Source: a virus. Taken from it: 64,000 bases of DNA. Positions 25,058 to 34,087 of this stretch are shown here, in pieces. The notes below the pieces were generated by a model. It made no database searches and was not told the DNA's origin. It worked only from the letters and a program-made list of their open reading frames with translations. Made by a program: the position numbers and the translations under genes. Position 1 is the first letter of the stretch. Every line of letters begins with the position of its first letter. The stretch covers positions 1 to 64,000 of the IMG/VR virus record IMGVR_UViG_3300042691_034458. One strand, written 5' to 3'.

Positions 25058-26643
25058 TATTTCTTATTAACAATTTGAAATTTAATGGCTCTCTTATAAG
25101 TATCCTTTTCTCCACTAGTATTCACTTTTAAGTCAACAAAATATTCATTCGGGAGCTTATCTCTCATATCAAAAATAAAATAATATTCATTTGGTGTTCT
25201 ATTAACTAATGTCCAATCTTGAACCTGAACTTCGGTTTGACCCTCTCTCACATAAACTCTATAATAAACCTCAACATCGGTTAAAAGTTGTTGTGTTGTA
25301 TATGCTTTTTTAACAATAACACCAATTTTTCTAACATCAGTATTTAATATTTTTTCATCCTGTTTAATTCCATAAAAATCAAATCCTAAAATCGCGGGTT
25401 CTTTTGATTCAGTACCAATGTTAAAATAACTACCATAAGGTTTTATGATTAAATCATTTTCAACATTTGGTAATGGAATTCCATTGATTGCAATATTGCT
25501 CCAAACATCGGTATATTGACAAGGTGTTGTAATTCCTGTTATAGAGGGAATCGTTACCTCATATATACCTTTTGTTATTAAGCACGTTGTTAACCCCATA
25601 TAACCAGATATCGGGTCTCCATTGGTATCTAAAATTGATACAACTGGATTGTTATCAAAATTTACATAATCACCATTAACATATGCGTAAAGATAAAGTT
25701 TGTTTTGTCTGTACTGAACAAAATTATTTCTATCATCTTGTATTAAATCATCATAAACCGTCTCAAGATATGGTTCATAAAATGTTTGTGTGTGTCTGGT
25801 AAAGAATCCAACGGAATAATTTTCAGATAAGCCGGTTAAATTCTCAAGTTCAGGTTTAAATGCAATTCCCCAACCTGTAACACCCGTTAATGAACCATTT
25901 ATAATTGAATTTATTTCATTTGTCATATCAAATTCAATATCCTCATTTCCAAATTCAAAATGTTGGATATTGACAATGGTAATTGCGCTATAATTAATAT
26001 TTCCGTTATTCTCATTGTTATATATTCCCGGTTCAGACCAATAATCTAAAGTTGTTCTTTTTAACCAATTTGAGGGTCTCTGAGAGTATGACTTGTCTTC
26101 TGGTTCATAAAGTGGAACAGAAGCTCCCTGAGTCGAATTTAATGAGGTTGAGAAGTTATTATAATCATAACCAACACCTTCATCCCATAAAGCCAGTCCT
26201 TGGTCATAAATGCAAGTTGTTATTGCGGTTGGGTTTGGTATAATTGGGTCGCAAGGGTCAATTGGTGTTGGTATTGGATTTCCGCTAATTGTACATGCTG
26301 CAATTTGGGGAATTCTAAATAAAATTAAATCAAAAGATGTTGCTCTTCTTCTACCGGAAGAATCTAATATATTTAATAGTTCTTTGTCAAAAGCGGATGT
26401 ATTTGTCATACGTAACGTGTGGGTCATCGCTGTTGTACACCCAGTTGAAATTGTTGTTCCAGTTATCTTATCAATTAATGGTTCTAAGTCCAAATCAAAG
26501 ATAAATCTTGTATAACCTTTTGGAGCGATAGAATTGGGGTTTGTACCAAAATACAACTCAGTTACCGGATTTTGTCCGGTGTTTGTGCAATTATTGTAAA
26601 TAATGGTATTATTTCTGCTAAAATATGACCTGTGTATTGACAT
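25057..26643 (-). CDS. Large virion structural protein (putative)
   Basis: 528 residues, rich in Asn, Thr, Tyr and beta-forming residues, with several Cys pairs (for example NCTNTG, GCTTAMT, DPCDP). Residues 1-290 look like a beta-sandwich structural domain and residues 300-525 like Ig-like modules (VSILDTNGDPISGYMGL, VEVYYRVYVREGQTEVQVQD). Such proteins in this phage group are usually tail, baseplate or head-decoration proteins. It has its own promoter candidate 16 bases upstream and heads a transcript that runs into the tagged gene. Exact role not assigned. Confidence 0.75.
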   Translation of the reverse strand: MSIHRSYFSRNNTIIYNNCTNTGQNPVTELYFGTNPNSIAPKGYTRFIFDLDLEPLIDKITGTTISTGCTTAMTHTLRMTNTSAFDKELLNILDSSGRRRATSFDLILFRIPQIAACTISGNPIPTPIDPCDPIIPNPTAITTCIYDQGLALWDEGVGYDYNNFSTSLNSTQGASVPLYEPEDKSYSQRPSNWLKRTTLDYWSEPGIYNNENNGNINYSAITIVNIQHFEFGNEDIEFDMTNEINSIINGSLTGVTGWGIAFKPELENLTGLSENYSVGFFTRHTQTFYEPYLETVYDDLIQDDRNNFVQYRQNKLYLYAYVNGDYVNFDNNPVVSILDTNGDPISGYMGLTTCLITKGIYEVTIPSITGITTPCQYTDVWSNIAINGIPLPNVENDLIIKPYGSYFNIGTESKEPAILGFDFYGIKQDEKILNTDVRKIGVIVKKAYTTQQLLTDVEVYYRVYVREGQTEVQVQDWTLVNRTPNEYYFIFDMRDKLPNEYFVDLKVNTSGEKDTYKRAIKFQIVNKK

Positions 26644-26659
26644 TCAAATCTGTTTTCTA

Positions 26660-26667
26660 ATAAATAT
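26660..26667 (-). promoter_or_regulatory. Candidate late promoter ATATTTAT
   Basis: ATATTTAT on the - strand, followed by TAGAAAACAG, 16 bases before the structural gene at 26643. It is back to back with the site at 26700. Confidence 0.5.
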
Positions 26668-26699
26668 TGGGTTTTTAATTAAAATTGATTTGTTTCAAG

Positions 26700-26707
26700 A
26701 TATTTAT
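26700..26707 (+). promoter_or_regulatory. Candidate late promoter ATATTTAT
   Basis: ATATTTAT followed by ATAATACC, 25 bases before the secreted-protein gene at 26733. Confidence 0.5.
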
Positions 26708-26732
26708 ATAATACCAAACCAACAACAACCAA

Positions 26733-27149
26733 ATGAAAAAATGTTTAATTTTTTTATTGTTTTTATTATTTGGTAATCTAGCTATATCTCAGGATAATAA
26801 AACTATGATGTATGTCAGAATAGTTGATAGTAATTTATTAAATCCTGTGGAGTGCGAAGTTCAGATTTGGAAAGAAACTGAAGGAGGAAAATACACTAGA
26901 GGGTCGATAGTTTTTATTCAGCAAGCAAAAATTTCATTAAGTAAAGGTAAATATACTTTTTATTTTAAAATTAACGATAAAATTATACATAAAGACTATA
27001 TTGAGGTTGGTCAGTATGATAATAGTATTATATATAATTTATACGCTAACCCATTAAAATTATTGGATGCCGATTTTAATCAAATTTCAATAATTACACC
27101 GGAAGTTCATAGATTTTTAAATCATAGAACGGTTTATATTGAATTATAA
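26733..27149 (+). CDS. Secreted small protein with signal peptide
   Basis: 138 residues. MKKCLIFLLFLLFGNLAIS is a typical Sec signal peptide, with likely cleavage near residue 19 or 20 before the QDNKT region; endings of this kind are common in Bacteroidota. The mature part is a beta-rich domain of about 118 residues (MMYVRIVDSNLL, KISLSKGKYTFYFKINDK), similar in feel to a carboxypeptidase-regulatory or transthyretin-like fold. It would act in the periplasm or on the cell surface of the infected host, for example in superinfection exclusion, but no activity can be read from the sequence. It is the only gene here with a clear export signal. Confidence 0.8.
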   Translation: MKKCLIFLLFLLFGNLAISQDNKTMMYVRIVDSNLLNPVECEVQIWKETEGGKYTRGSIVFIQQAKISLSKGKYTFYFKINDKIIHKDYIEVGQYDNSIIYNLYANPLKLLDADFNQISIITPEVHRFLNHRTVYIEL

Positions 27150-27150
27150 A

Positions 27151-28716
27151 TTAGTTAATTCTCACATTTTGATTTAAAATATTATCCGCAGCGTTTCTTA
27201 TTTTATTTAGAATGTCTTGTGACTGTATTCCAGTTGTGCTAACAGGAACCGGAGGTAATCCCGGAAATGGATGTACGTGGGTTGTTAAAAACTGAACGAT
27301 TAAATTTAATAAATCCATTAATTCCTCACCCCTTACCATTGAATTTGTCTTTGGTAATATTTCTGAATTCATTAGTTCTTGGGAAATTCCATATACCGTT
27401 CCATCAATATTTATCTTTCCTTTACTTGGTATTGTGGAATTATGTGATAATAAGACCAATTTATCTCCACCCATAATACCGACAGTTTGAGTTAATGGAC
27501 TTACCGATTTTTCAACATATTCCTCATTTGTAAATTGCAATGGTTTACCAAAACTATTTTTTGTATATAATACACCTGTACCAAATATTTTATCAGATGG
27601 TTGTAATTTTACATTAGAATAAATATAACTAACATTATTAAATTGAACCGAATATTGAATTGGGTCTTCGGTTGATATCCATTTATATGTTATTTTATTT
27701 GGTCTAAATGCTAACGGAAATACATTTGGTAATGTTATAGTTACACCTTGTGTTGTTGTAATTCTACCCTCATTATTTAATTTCTTTATTGTATCATTAA
27801 TGAATTGAGTTGTTAATTCTTTTGTTAAAGAATTAAATTGAACTGAAGTAACTAGTGTTATATCGCTAGGATTTAATTGCGTATCAACAGTAAACTCAAC
27901 ATTTTTTAGATATTCTATATTATCTTTTAATTGATATAAATCAATTGTTCCGGTAAAATTATTAGGTATTGTATTGTTTTCCGGATTAATAATTGACCAT
28001 TCCAATAAGAATTTAACTTGTGGTGAACCAGTTGTTATTTTTGTAAGCTTTCTCGTACCAACACTGTTTTCAGTTGTTCTATATGCGGAAAGTTGTAAGA
28101 ATGATCTTTTATCGTAATATCTAGGAAGTTGATTGATTTTTTGTGGAATGTTTCTACCTGCTCTTAAAATAACATCATCATCTTTGACGATAATATCACA
28201 AGTTCCTCTACCAATAATTGCGTTGTCTCTTGGTTCAGGATAAACACCTTTACTGAAATTATTATAATATTCATCAGTTCCCGGTTTTTTAATGTCGGGT
28301 AATGGTTTAACTTGCGTACCCTGTGAGGTGTATTTTCTGGAACTTAAATAACTTTCAAAACTTGATGCAACAGGTGAAGAAAATCCTCCCTGAACGTAAT
28401 ATTTATTTTGATATGGAAATTCTTTATCAGCATAAAAAATATTTACAGATTCCTGAGTTTCAGGTTGTTGATTTATAAAAAATGGTAATAGTGGTAAACA
28501 TAAAAACGGATCTCTAGTAGTCCACTTATATAATTCTGGAATATCTTCTTCAGTATCTTTTGTTGTTTTCTTTAATTCTAAAGCATCGCTCCATACAGCT
28601 TGAACAATTTGTACTTTATTGTCTAATTGTGAGACAGCACGAATTCTTCCCAATAACAAAGGATCTTTATTATCAATGACAATTGCGGGAAAAATTATTT
28701 GATTTTTATTTTTCAT
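27151..28716 (-). CDS. Baseplate-type protein with N-terminal OB-like domain
   Basis: 521 residues. The N-terminus (IDNKDPLLLGRIRAVSQ, later DPFLCLPLLPFF) has the pattern of the OB-fold found at the start of gp5/VgrG-type spike and hub proteins. The rest includes a long beta-rich region (about 170-440) and a C-terminal helix with FLTTHVHPFPGLPPVPVS. I infer a baseplate or spike component. It is coupled by a one-base overlap to a small coiled-coil protein upstream and follows the large protein at 28919, so three genes probably build one tail substructure. Confidence 0.65.
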   Translation of the reverse strand: MKNKNQIIFPAIVIDNKDPLLLGRIRAVSQLDNKVQIVQAVWSDALELKKTTKDTEEDIPELYKWTTRDPFLCLPLLPFFINQQPETQESVNIFYADKEFPYQNKYYVQGGFSSPVASSFESYLSSRKYTSQGTQVKPLPDIKKPGTDEYYNNFSKGVYPEPRDNAIIGRGTCDIIVKDDDVILRAGRNIPQKINQLPRYYDKRSFLQLSAYRTTENSVGTRKLTKITTGSPQVKFLLEWSIINPENNTIPNNFTGTIDLYQLKDNIEYLKNVEFTVDTQLNPSDITLVTSVQFNSLTKELTTQFINDTIKKLNNEGRITTTQGVTITLPNVFPLAFRPNKITYKWISTEDPIQYSVQFNNVSYIYSNVKLQPSDKIFGTGVLYTKNSFGKPLQFTNEEYVEKSVSPLTQTVGIMGGDKLVLLSHNSTIPSKGKINIDGTVYGISQELMNSEILPKTNSMVRGEELMDLLNLIVQFLTTHVHPFPGLPPVPVSTTGIQSQDILNKIRNAADNILNQNVRIN

Positions 28717-28913
28717 TATTTTACTCTAGAAGTATACTCTGTATGTATTTTATTATAAGTTTCTTCAATTAAATCTAAGTGTTTTGATAATTTAATAATT
28801 AAATTTTTTGTCTCTTCAAAATCATTATTTAATGAATCCATAGCCATCGTCAAGTCTTTATTTGACGAATTTTTATATTCACTAATTATTGAATTTAATT
28901 TTTCTTTATCCAT
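28716..28913 (-). CDS. Small coiled-coil protein
   Basis: 65 residues, nearly all one charged helix (NDFEETKNLIIKLSKHLDLI). The start is five bases after the previous stop, and its stop overlaps the next start by one base, so it belongs to the structural operon. It could be a small chaperone or adaptor for its neighbours. No family recognised. Confidence 0.7.
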   Translation of the reverse strand: MDKEKLNSIISEYKNSSNKDLTMAMDSLNNDFEETKNLIIKLSKHLDLIEETYNKIHTEYTSRVK

Positions 28914-28918
28914 TTTAA

Positions 28919-30829
28919 TTATGCTTTAATTCCATACAATTTTATTGGTGCTGGTGCTGGTAATAAAACATTAACAACACCATTTTGAATGTCTTCGTTT
29001 TGCACTCCAGTGATTTCAGCAAATTTTGATGCTAACATTAAATTTGGACTACCATCTGGCATCGGTCCTGTTGGTAGTCCTAATCTTTGATATTCAGTGA
29101 TAACATTTGTAAATGCTCTAGAATTGTCAAAGCCGGGTCTTAGTGGTGCCGCAGCTAAAAGAGGTGTTGGTATATAAAAAGGAGTACTTCTTGTTGCTAA
29201 TGATAAAATTTGTAATATCTCATCAACAACACTCTTACATCTTCTATAATCAGAAACTAAATTTGCAACGACTAACGCTAATTCAATTAAAGATAAAATC
29301 ATAGCATATCTTTTAGTAATGGCATTTCTTGCTAAATCACCAATAATCGCTTGCACTAAAATTCTTAAATCTTTTACTATAATATCAAACAATTCTTTAA
29401 CAAAAATTGCAAAAATTTTAGAGGTTAAATTAACCATTAATTTAATATTCTTTTTTATAAATTCGGTTAAATTGGTGAACTCATAAACAAATGTTTTACC
29501 TAATGCTAATGACATAACAACAAAAGGAAAAAGAATTTTTGGTGTTAAAAGTGCTAAAACAACCGCTCTAGGTAATGATTTTAATATATCTGTATTAATA
29601 CTAACTTCTAGTCCTGTCGGTAAAGTAATACCGCCCCATCCTTGGCTTTGTAATAAAGTCTGAGTTAATGAATCTGTTATATTATCTTCAGCATTTGGGT
29701 CCGAAACAAAGTTCATTTGATTAATTAAATCAAATAAAGAATCGATATCCACAGGAAATTTAACATTATCACAATCAGTAAATTCAACAACACCTAACTG
29801 AATATCTGATATTCTAGCATCAATAGTTCTTAAATCAATTTCCGTTAATTCAAAAAAACTTTGGTCAATTGCGTCAACTTCTGGTGTTTTTGCAATTCCG
29901 CTAACATCAATTTCACGATTAAAATCAAAACATAACCCTAAAATTCTTTGCAAACGAAGTAAAAATTTACTTTGTTCCTCCATATCCGACATAAGTTTAA
30001 TTGATATTGCGCCAGTCAATATTTCAATAATTTGAGCTAAGATATTTTTCGACTCAATCACTTTTATTTTTCTAAAGTAGTCAGCAAAAAATTCGGATAC
30101 TTTTGGGTTTGGTCTATTACCCAATGTAACAATAAACGATTCGGTTTGATAATTAAATGGTGGTGGTAATGTTGCTGTTGGGTTAAAGGTAATATCAAAT
30201 AATGATTGATTAGAGTAACCTAAATAGGATGAACCAAAATTCTGATTAAAATAATTAGGGTTTGTGTTTTGTGTTGCATAATAAAAACTTCTATTTAAAC
30301 TGAACGGTGATGTTCCAATCGATGTACTATCCGATTTTTCATAAAAAAGTTTACCAGTTACTGAATTCGGTTCTTGTTTAAGTTGTTTAAATAAATCAAT
30401 CGACCAAAGAGGTACTGTGACCTGTATTCCCTGTTGATATTCTTCTTGCTCAGAACAACCAAGAGCATTTATCATCTCATCCTGTAAAAGTTTCATTATT
30501 TTTGGACTACTTCTATTTGCTGAAGCAATTAATGCTTTTTTAATATAGTTAAGTGTTGTTGAGTTACCCTGAGCACCTCTTCCGTTCGGATTAAATTTCG
30601 CAAAATCTAAAAGTCTATCAAATTGATTTTTTACCTCCTGTTCATATTTTTTAGTCACGTTACTTAACCCATCCGGTAAGCCTTTATTAACGAGCCTATC
30701 GGCCTGTGTTAAGTTATTACCAGCGGACTTTTTTAAACTTTTAATATCGTCAGTGACTTGCTTATATGTTGCATAAGCCTTACTCTTCTCTTCAACTTCC
30801 CTATAAGAGCTTTCTAAATCTGCCGCCAT
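28919..30829 (-). CDS. Large structural protein with hydrophobic helical region
   Basis: 636 residues. The N-terminal 120 are coiled-coil-like, 130-400 are mixed, and about 400-520 contain several long hydrophobic helices (ALLTPKILFPFVVMSLALG, MILSLIELALVVANLV). This arrangement recalls tape-measure or DNA-injection proteins that insert into the host membrane, but the length is short for a tape measure. It lies in the same operon as the OB-domain baseplate-type protein. Family not recognised. Confidence 0.7.
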   Translation of the reverse strand: MAADLESSYREVEEKSKAYATYKQVTDDIKSLKKSAGNNLTQADRLVNKGLPDGLSNVTKKYEQEVKNQFDRLLDFAKFNPNGRGAQGNSTTLNYIKKALIASANRSSPKIMKLLQDEMINALGCSEQEEYQQGIQVTVPLWSIDLFKQLKQEPNSVTGKLFYEKSDSTSIGTSPFSLNRSFYYATQNTNPNYFNQNFGSSYLGYSNQSLFDITFNPTATLPPPFNYQTESFIVTLGNRPNPKVSEFFADYFRKIKVIESKNILAQIIEILTGAISIKLMSDMEEQSKFLLRLQRILGLCFDFNREIDVSGIAKTPEVDAIDQSFFELTEIDLRTIDARISDIQLGVVEFTDCDNVKFPVDIDSLFDLINQMNFVSDPNAEDNITDSLTQTLLQSQGWGGITLPTGLEVSINTDILKSLPRAVVLALLTPKILFPFVVMSLALGKTFVYEFTNLTEFIKKNIKLMVNLTSKIFAIFVKELFDIIVKDLRILVQAIIGDLARNAITKRYAMILSLIELALVVANLVSDYRRCKSVVDEILQILSLATRSTPFYIPTPLLAAAPLRPGFDNSRAFTNVITEYQRLGLPTGPMPDGSPNLMLASKFAEITGVQNEDIQNGVVNVLLPAPAPIKLYGIKA

Positions 30830-30838
30830 AATAAATAA

Positions 30839-31207
30839 TTATTTTAACTTATATGACGTATTGTCAGAAATATTCTCAATATCTTTTTTCATTAAGTTTT
30901 CAATTAATGTTGGATCAATGTCAGCTAAATTATAATCCTCTTGTTTTCCGGAGCTTTTTTCCCAAATGGACGCTTGTAATTTAGCTAAGGATAGTTTTTT
31001 TTCAACAACATCATTAATTATTTTTTGTTGTTTTTCAATAACCGGCCCAATCGTTTGCATGTCCTCAGGATCCTTTAACATTACCAACATTTTATTTTGA
31101 ATTCTAATAGCGGTATTTCTCTGCTCAACGAGTTCGTTGTAGATTTCCTGCATCATTGCAAGAATCGATTCCTTTGTTAGATTTATTTCTTTTTTCTTCC
31201 CTGACAT
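30839..31207 (-). CDS. Coiled-coil protein with tag-like N-terminus
   Basis: 122 residues, Lys/Glu/Gln-rich and helical. Residues 7-29 (EINLTKESILAMMQEIYNEL then VEQ) resemble the recurring tag and end LVE28-Q29, but the segment also fits an ordinary coiled coil, so I treat the tag as weak here. It heads the structural transcript, with a promoter-like octamer four bases before the ATG. Confidence 0.7.
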   Translation of the reverse strand: MSGKKKEINLTKESILAMMQEIYNELVEQRNTAIRIQNKMLVMLKDPEDMQTIGPVIEKQQKIINDVVEKKLSLAKLQASIWEKSSGKQEDYNLADIDPTLIENLMKKDIENISDNTSYKLK

Positions 31208-31211
31208 AATT

Positions 31212-31219
31212 ATAAATAT
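31212..31219 (-). promoter_or_regulatory. Candidate late promoter ATATTTAT, 4 bases from ATG
   Basis: ATATTTAT followed by AATT and then ATG, overlapping by one base the 3' end of the sigma-factor gene. It may give a leaderless structural transcript. Confidence 0.45.
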
Positions 31220-31950
31220 TAGTCTAACATATTTTTTAAAGTACCATTATATAGTATTTTAAACTTCTTTATTGAAATTCGTATTTCTTTTGTTGATAAA
31301 TTTGTTAGTTCTCTTAGTGTTAATAAAATTAAATTTTTATTAAATTTATTATTTCTTGTTTCATAAAATAAAGATTGATAATTTGAAAATAACTCTATTA
31401 GACCATATGCTAATTTTTTTTCATTCTCATTTAGATTTGAATTTTCCGCAAAATTGATTAAATCAGATAAATATGTTTTAACAATATCTTCTTCATCAAT
31501 TTCATAATTCTCTATTAAATAAGACATTTCATAATTATTCTCTAGACTACTACATACATCTTCATAAGAAATTTTTTTATTTTTTTCTTTCTGATCTTTA
31601 ATGATTTGACCCATTAAATAATTTTTACAAATTGTGCCAAAATAAGAATATGCTTTCTTTTCTCTTGACGGTTTGAATTTATCAACTTTAGTCATTAAAA
31701 AAGAATGTGTGTCTGTATGAATTTCTTTAAAATCCATATCTTTTCTATATAACTTATATCTTCTTATGATAGAAGATATCATTTTGTCAAGAGGGTGTCT
31801 TAAATACTCGTTGTATATCTTATTCTTTTCTTCAATTGTTGTTGCGGATAAGAACACTCTAACCGCGTGTTCTTGTTCCTCACCAAAATAATTTTCTTTT
31901 TCTATTTGTTCACCTCCTGTTTTAGTAACCTTTTTTGGTTTTACAGGCAT
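31219..31950 (-). CDS. Late sigma factor (T4 gp55-like)
   Basis: 243 residues. Residues 45-125 resemble sigma region 2 of T4 gp55: NEYLRHPLDKMISSIIRRY, then FLMTKVDKFKPSREKKAYSY and FGTICKNYLMGQIIKDQKEK, matching the gp55 pattern 'F-(D/K)-P ... A-Y-F ... F-L-R-R-I-x-K-E-K'. The C-terminal half is helical and could carry a weak region-4-like or clamp-binding segment. It should redirect host RNA polymerase to late promoters, probably the ATATTTAT sites in this window. Its start overlaps the stop of an upstream glycosyltransferase gene by one base, so it is made from a glycosyltransferase-containing transcript. Confidence 0.7.
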   Translation of the reverse strand: MPVKPKKVTKTGGEQIEKENYFGEEQEHAVRVFLSATTIEEKNKIYNEYLRHPLDKMISSIIRRYKLYRKDMDFKEIHTDTHSFLMTKVDKFKPSREKKAYSYFGTICKNYLMGQIIKDQKEKNKKISYEDVCSSLENNYEMSYLIENYEIDEEDIVKTYLSDLINFAENSNLNENEKKLAYGLIELFSNYQSLFYETRNNKFNKNLILLTLRELTNLSTKEIRISIKKFKILYNGTLKNMLD

Positions 31951-32756
31951 TAAACTTCTTGTTGTTCATATTTTATGCTTCTATCTTTTGTGAAGAAATA
32001 TTCTTTTTTAGCAATATTCACCCAGAATTTAACCTCGTCTTCAGTAAGGACATTTTCACCATTCTTATAATTCCAAAAAATAGAACCTTCTCTTAAATTA
32101 ATGTGTTTATAACCAACTCTAGGTATAGTCATTATTTTTGCTGAGTTATATGTCATTCTTAACAAGAACTCATAAACGAAGGTTAATTTCATTGATGCTT
32201 TGAACATTCCAAATTCCATTACTTTGTCACGTTTAATAACCATTCCAGATGTTTGGAAATTTTGATAATTTTGTAATGTTTCATTTGTTAAAATACCCAT
32301 TTCCATTGCAAAGTTCGCAGCAAATGTTGCTTCATTCGTGAAACCCGCAAAAGTACCCTTCGAGTCAACATCAACAACAATTGGAAGAAATGCTTGAACA
32401 TCTGGATAGATTTCAGCATATTTCTTAACATTTTTAAACCAAATGCTAGAGTATTCATCATCAAATTCAAAAAATGAAACCCATTCAGATGATGACGATT
32501 CAATACCTAAGTTAACTTGGGATGCAAAGTTTGGAGTTTCGTTATATTCAACAAGTTTAACATTTAACTCACCAAAATCAGTTTCTTTTAGTTTACCAAC
32601 TAACTGTTCCTCAGTTGTATGTACGATAATTAATTCGTTAATACCAACTTGTTGTGTCTGTAATGATTTAATTGCTTTTTCAAAATATTCATTAAAATCT
32701 TTTACCAAAGCTGATTTAATTGGTAAAATGACGGATACGTTTAATTTGTTTTCCAT
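31950..32756 (-). CDS. Glycosyltransferase, GT-A (GT2-like)
   Basis: 268 residues. VSVILPIKSALVKDF opens a GT-A Rossmann-like domain, with SLQTQQVGINELIIVHTT, NLGIESSSSEWVSFFEFDDEY (residues split here by turns) and acidic Asp-Asp near residue 98 in the DxD position. It should transfer a sugar from a nucleotide donor. It is one base downstream of another glycosyltransferase gene and one base overlapping the late sigma factor gene. Acceptor unknown. Confidence 0.8.
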   Translation of the reverse strand: MENKLNVSVILPIKSALVKDFNEYFEKAIKSLQTQQVGINELIIVHTTEEQLVGKLKETDFGELNVKLVEYNETPNFASQVNLGIESSSSEWVSFFEFDDEYSSIWFKNVKKYAEIYPDVQAFLPIVVDVDSKGTFAGFTNEATFAANFAMEMGILTNETLQNYQNFQTSGMVIKRDKVMEFGMFKASMKLTFVYEFLLRMTYNSAKIMTIPRVGYKHINLREGSIFWNYKNGENVLTEDEVKFWVNIAKKEYFFTKDRSIKYEQQEV

Positions 32757-32757
32757 G

Positions 32758-33825
32758 TTATGCTTCGACTGTTTCGTTAAGTTTATTTAATTGTGAGACA
32801 AATGATTCCTTTCTTGAATTTAAATAAGAATCAAAAAGTTCAATTACTTTATTATCAAACTTTTCAGCATCTGAGAATTGTGCTGCGGTTTTTTCAATTT
32901 CATCAAATAGTTCTGGTTTAATATTATCTTCAATCCAGTTTTGAACAAAATCAGCGGTAATATCAGCTAACTGTGTTGGGTTTTCCAACCAAATACCATT
33001 TTCTTCTTTCATCCAAGAAGGAACCAAATTTGGGACTTGTCCAATAACCGGAACACCAACCTTCATTGACTCCAATGGGAATGTACCAAAAGCACTTGTT
33101 GGGTCAATCCAAACGGAAAGGAAGCAATCTTTCAATCCATTTGCGAATTCTTTTTCAGTTAAACCTCTTAAATCTCTAAATGTGACCCATCTAAACTGGG
33201 GATATTTTAAGTAGAATGTTTTAATGAAATTTAAACCATCTCTTTGCTCTCTAGCATGTACAGCAACAATCGGTTTTGCGGGAAGAGTTGCTTTTTCAAA
33301 AGTGTCGGGAATATATGGTTCCAAAATATCAATTGAAGCGGTTTTCATTATTTTTGAAATGAAATCCTTTTGAGTTTCAGAAGTTGTAATACACTTAACA
33401 AAACCATATTGCATCCAAGTTGCACCCGGTTGTAGTGTTTCCATCATATGGTCATATGCTTGACAAAGAACAATTTTACCGCAAGGTAAGTTTTTAACTT
33501 GGTCCATAACGAAAGCAAATATTTCCGGAATTACAAGATAATCTTCGGGTGAAATTTCTAAGCTAGTACCCTCAATAGATTTGTGTGGAAGTTCCTTCAT
33601 ATAATCATCACCCAACCAATTTGCAACACCAACATAATCGGGTTTTTCATGAAGAATTATTGCATTATAACCCGCTCTTTTTAAGGTTAACGCCATTTGA
33701 TAAATATATCTAATGGAACCTTTAGCATTTCCTTTAGTATCTTGAACAAAGAAATAAATTTTAGAATTTTTTTGTTCTATATTTGAAATAGAATTTTTTA
33801 ATTTTTCAACAACACTATTATCCAT
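32758..33825 (-). CDS. Glycosyltransferase, GT-B type
   Basis: 355 residues with a GT-B layout. The N-terminal domain has KIYFFVQDTKGNAKGSIRYI, and the C-terminal domain has SVWIDPTSAFGTFPLESMKV followed by GVPVIG, the Glu-containing donor-binding segment of GT4-like enzymes. A paired downstream GT-A gene suggests that the two act one after the other on the same glycan. A possible target is the virion or host surface polysaccharide; the sequence does not say which. Confidence 0.75.
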   Translation of the reverse strand: MDNSVVEKLKNSISNIEQKNSKIYFFVQDTKGNAKGSIRYIYQMALTLKRAGYNAIILHEKPDYVGVANWLGDDYMKELPHKSIEGTSLEISPEDYLVIPEIFAFVMDQVKNLPCGKIVLCQAYDHMMETLQPGATWMQYGFVKCITTSETQKDFISKIMKTASIDILEPYIPDTFEKATLPAKPIVAVHAREQRDGLNFIKTFYLKYPQFRWVTFRDLRGLTEKEFANGLKDCFLSVWIDPTSAFGTFPLESMKVGVPVIGQVPNLVPSWMKEENGIWLENPTQLADITADFVQNWIEDNIKPELFDEIEKTAAQFSDAEKFDNKVIELFDSYLNSRKESFVSQLNKLNETVEA

Positions 33826-33826
33826 A

Positions 33827-34087
33827 TTAAATTTTGTTAAGTATTTTATGTTTTATTAATGTATTAAAAGCTAGCTTAAAGGGAATAGAAATTGATTGTC
33901 CTTTTAAACCTAATGTTTCATCAATTTGTTCTTCATTAGAAAGAATGACTTCAATCATCGCTTTAATAACTTCAAATTTAACCGCGCTTATACTGAGTTC
34001 AGTTCCACCAGATACGCTTGGTAATGCGACATATTCATCAAATTGGTCTATGTCAATGTAATATGCGTCTCCAAAAAGTTTAATCAT
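33827..34087 (-). CDS. Small hypothetical protein
   Basis: 86 residues, MIKLFGDAYYIDIDQFDEYV with a helical second half (VIKAMIEVILSNEEQ). It overlaps the upstream gene by eight bases and is followed by the GT-B gene two bases later. No family recognised. Confidence 0.7.
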   Translation of the reverse strand: MIKLFGDAYYIDIDQFDEYVALPSVSGGTELSISAVKFEVIKAMIEVILSNEEQIDETLGLKGQSISIPFKLAFNTLIKHKILNKI

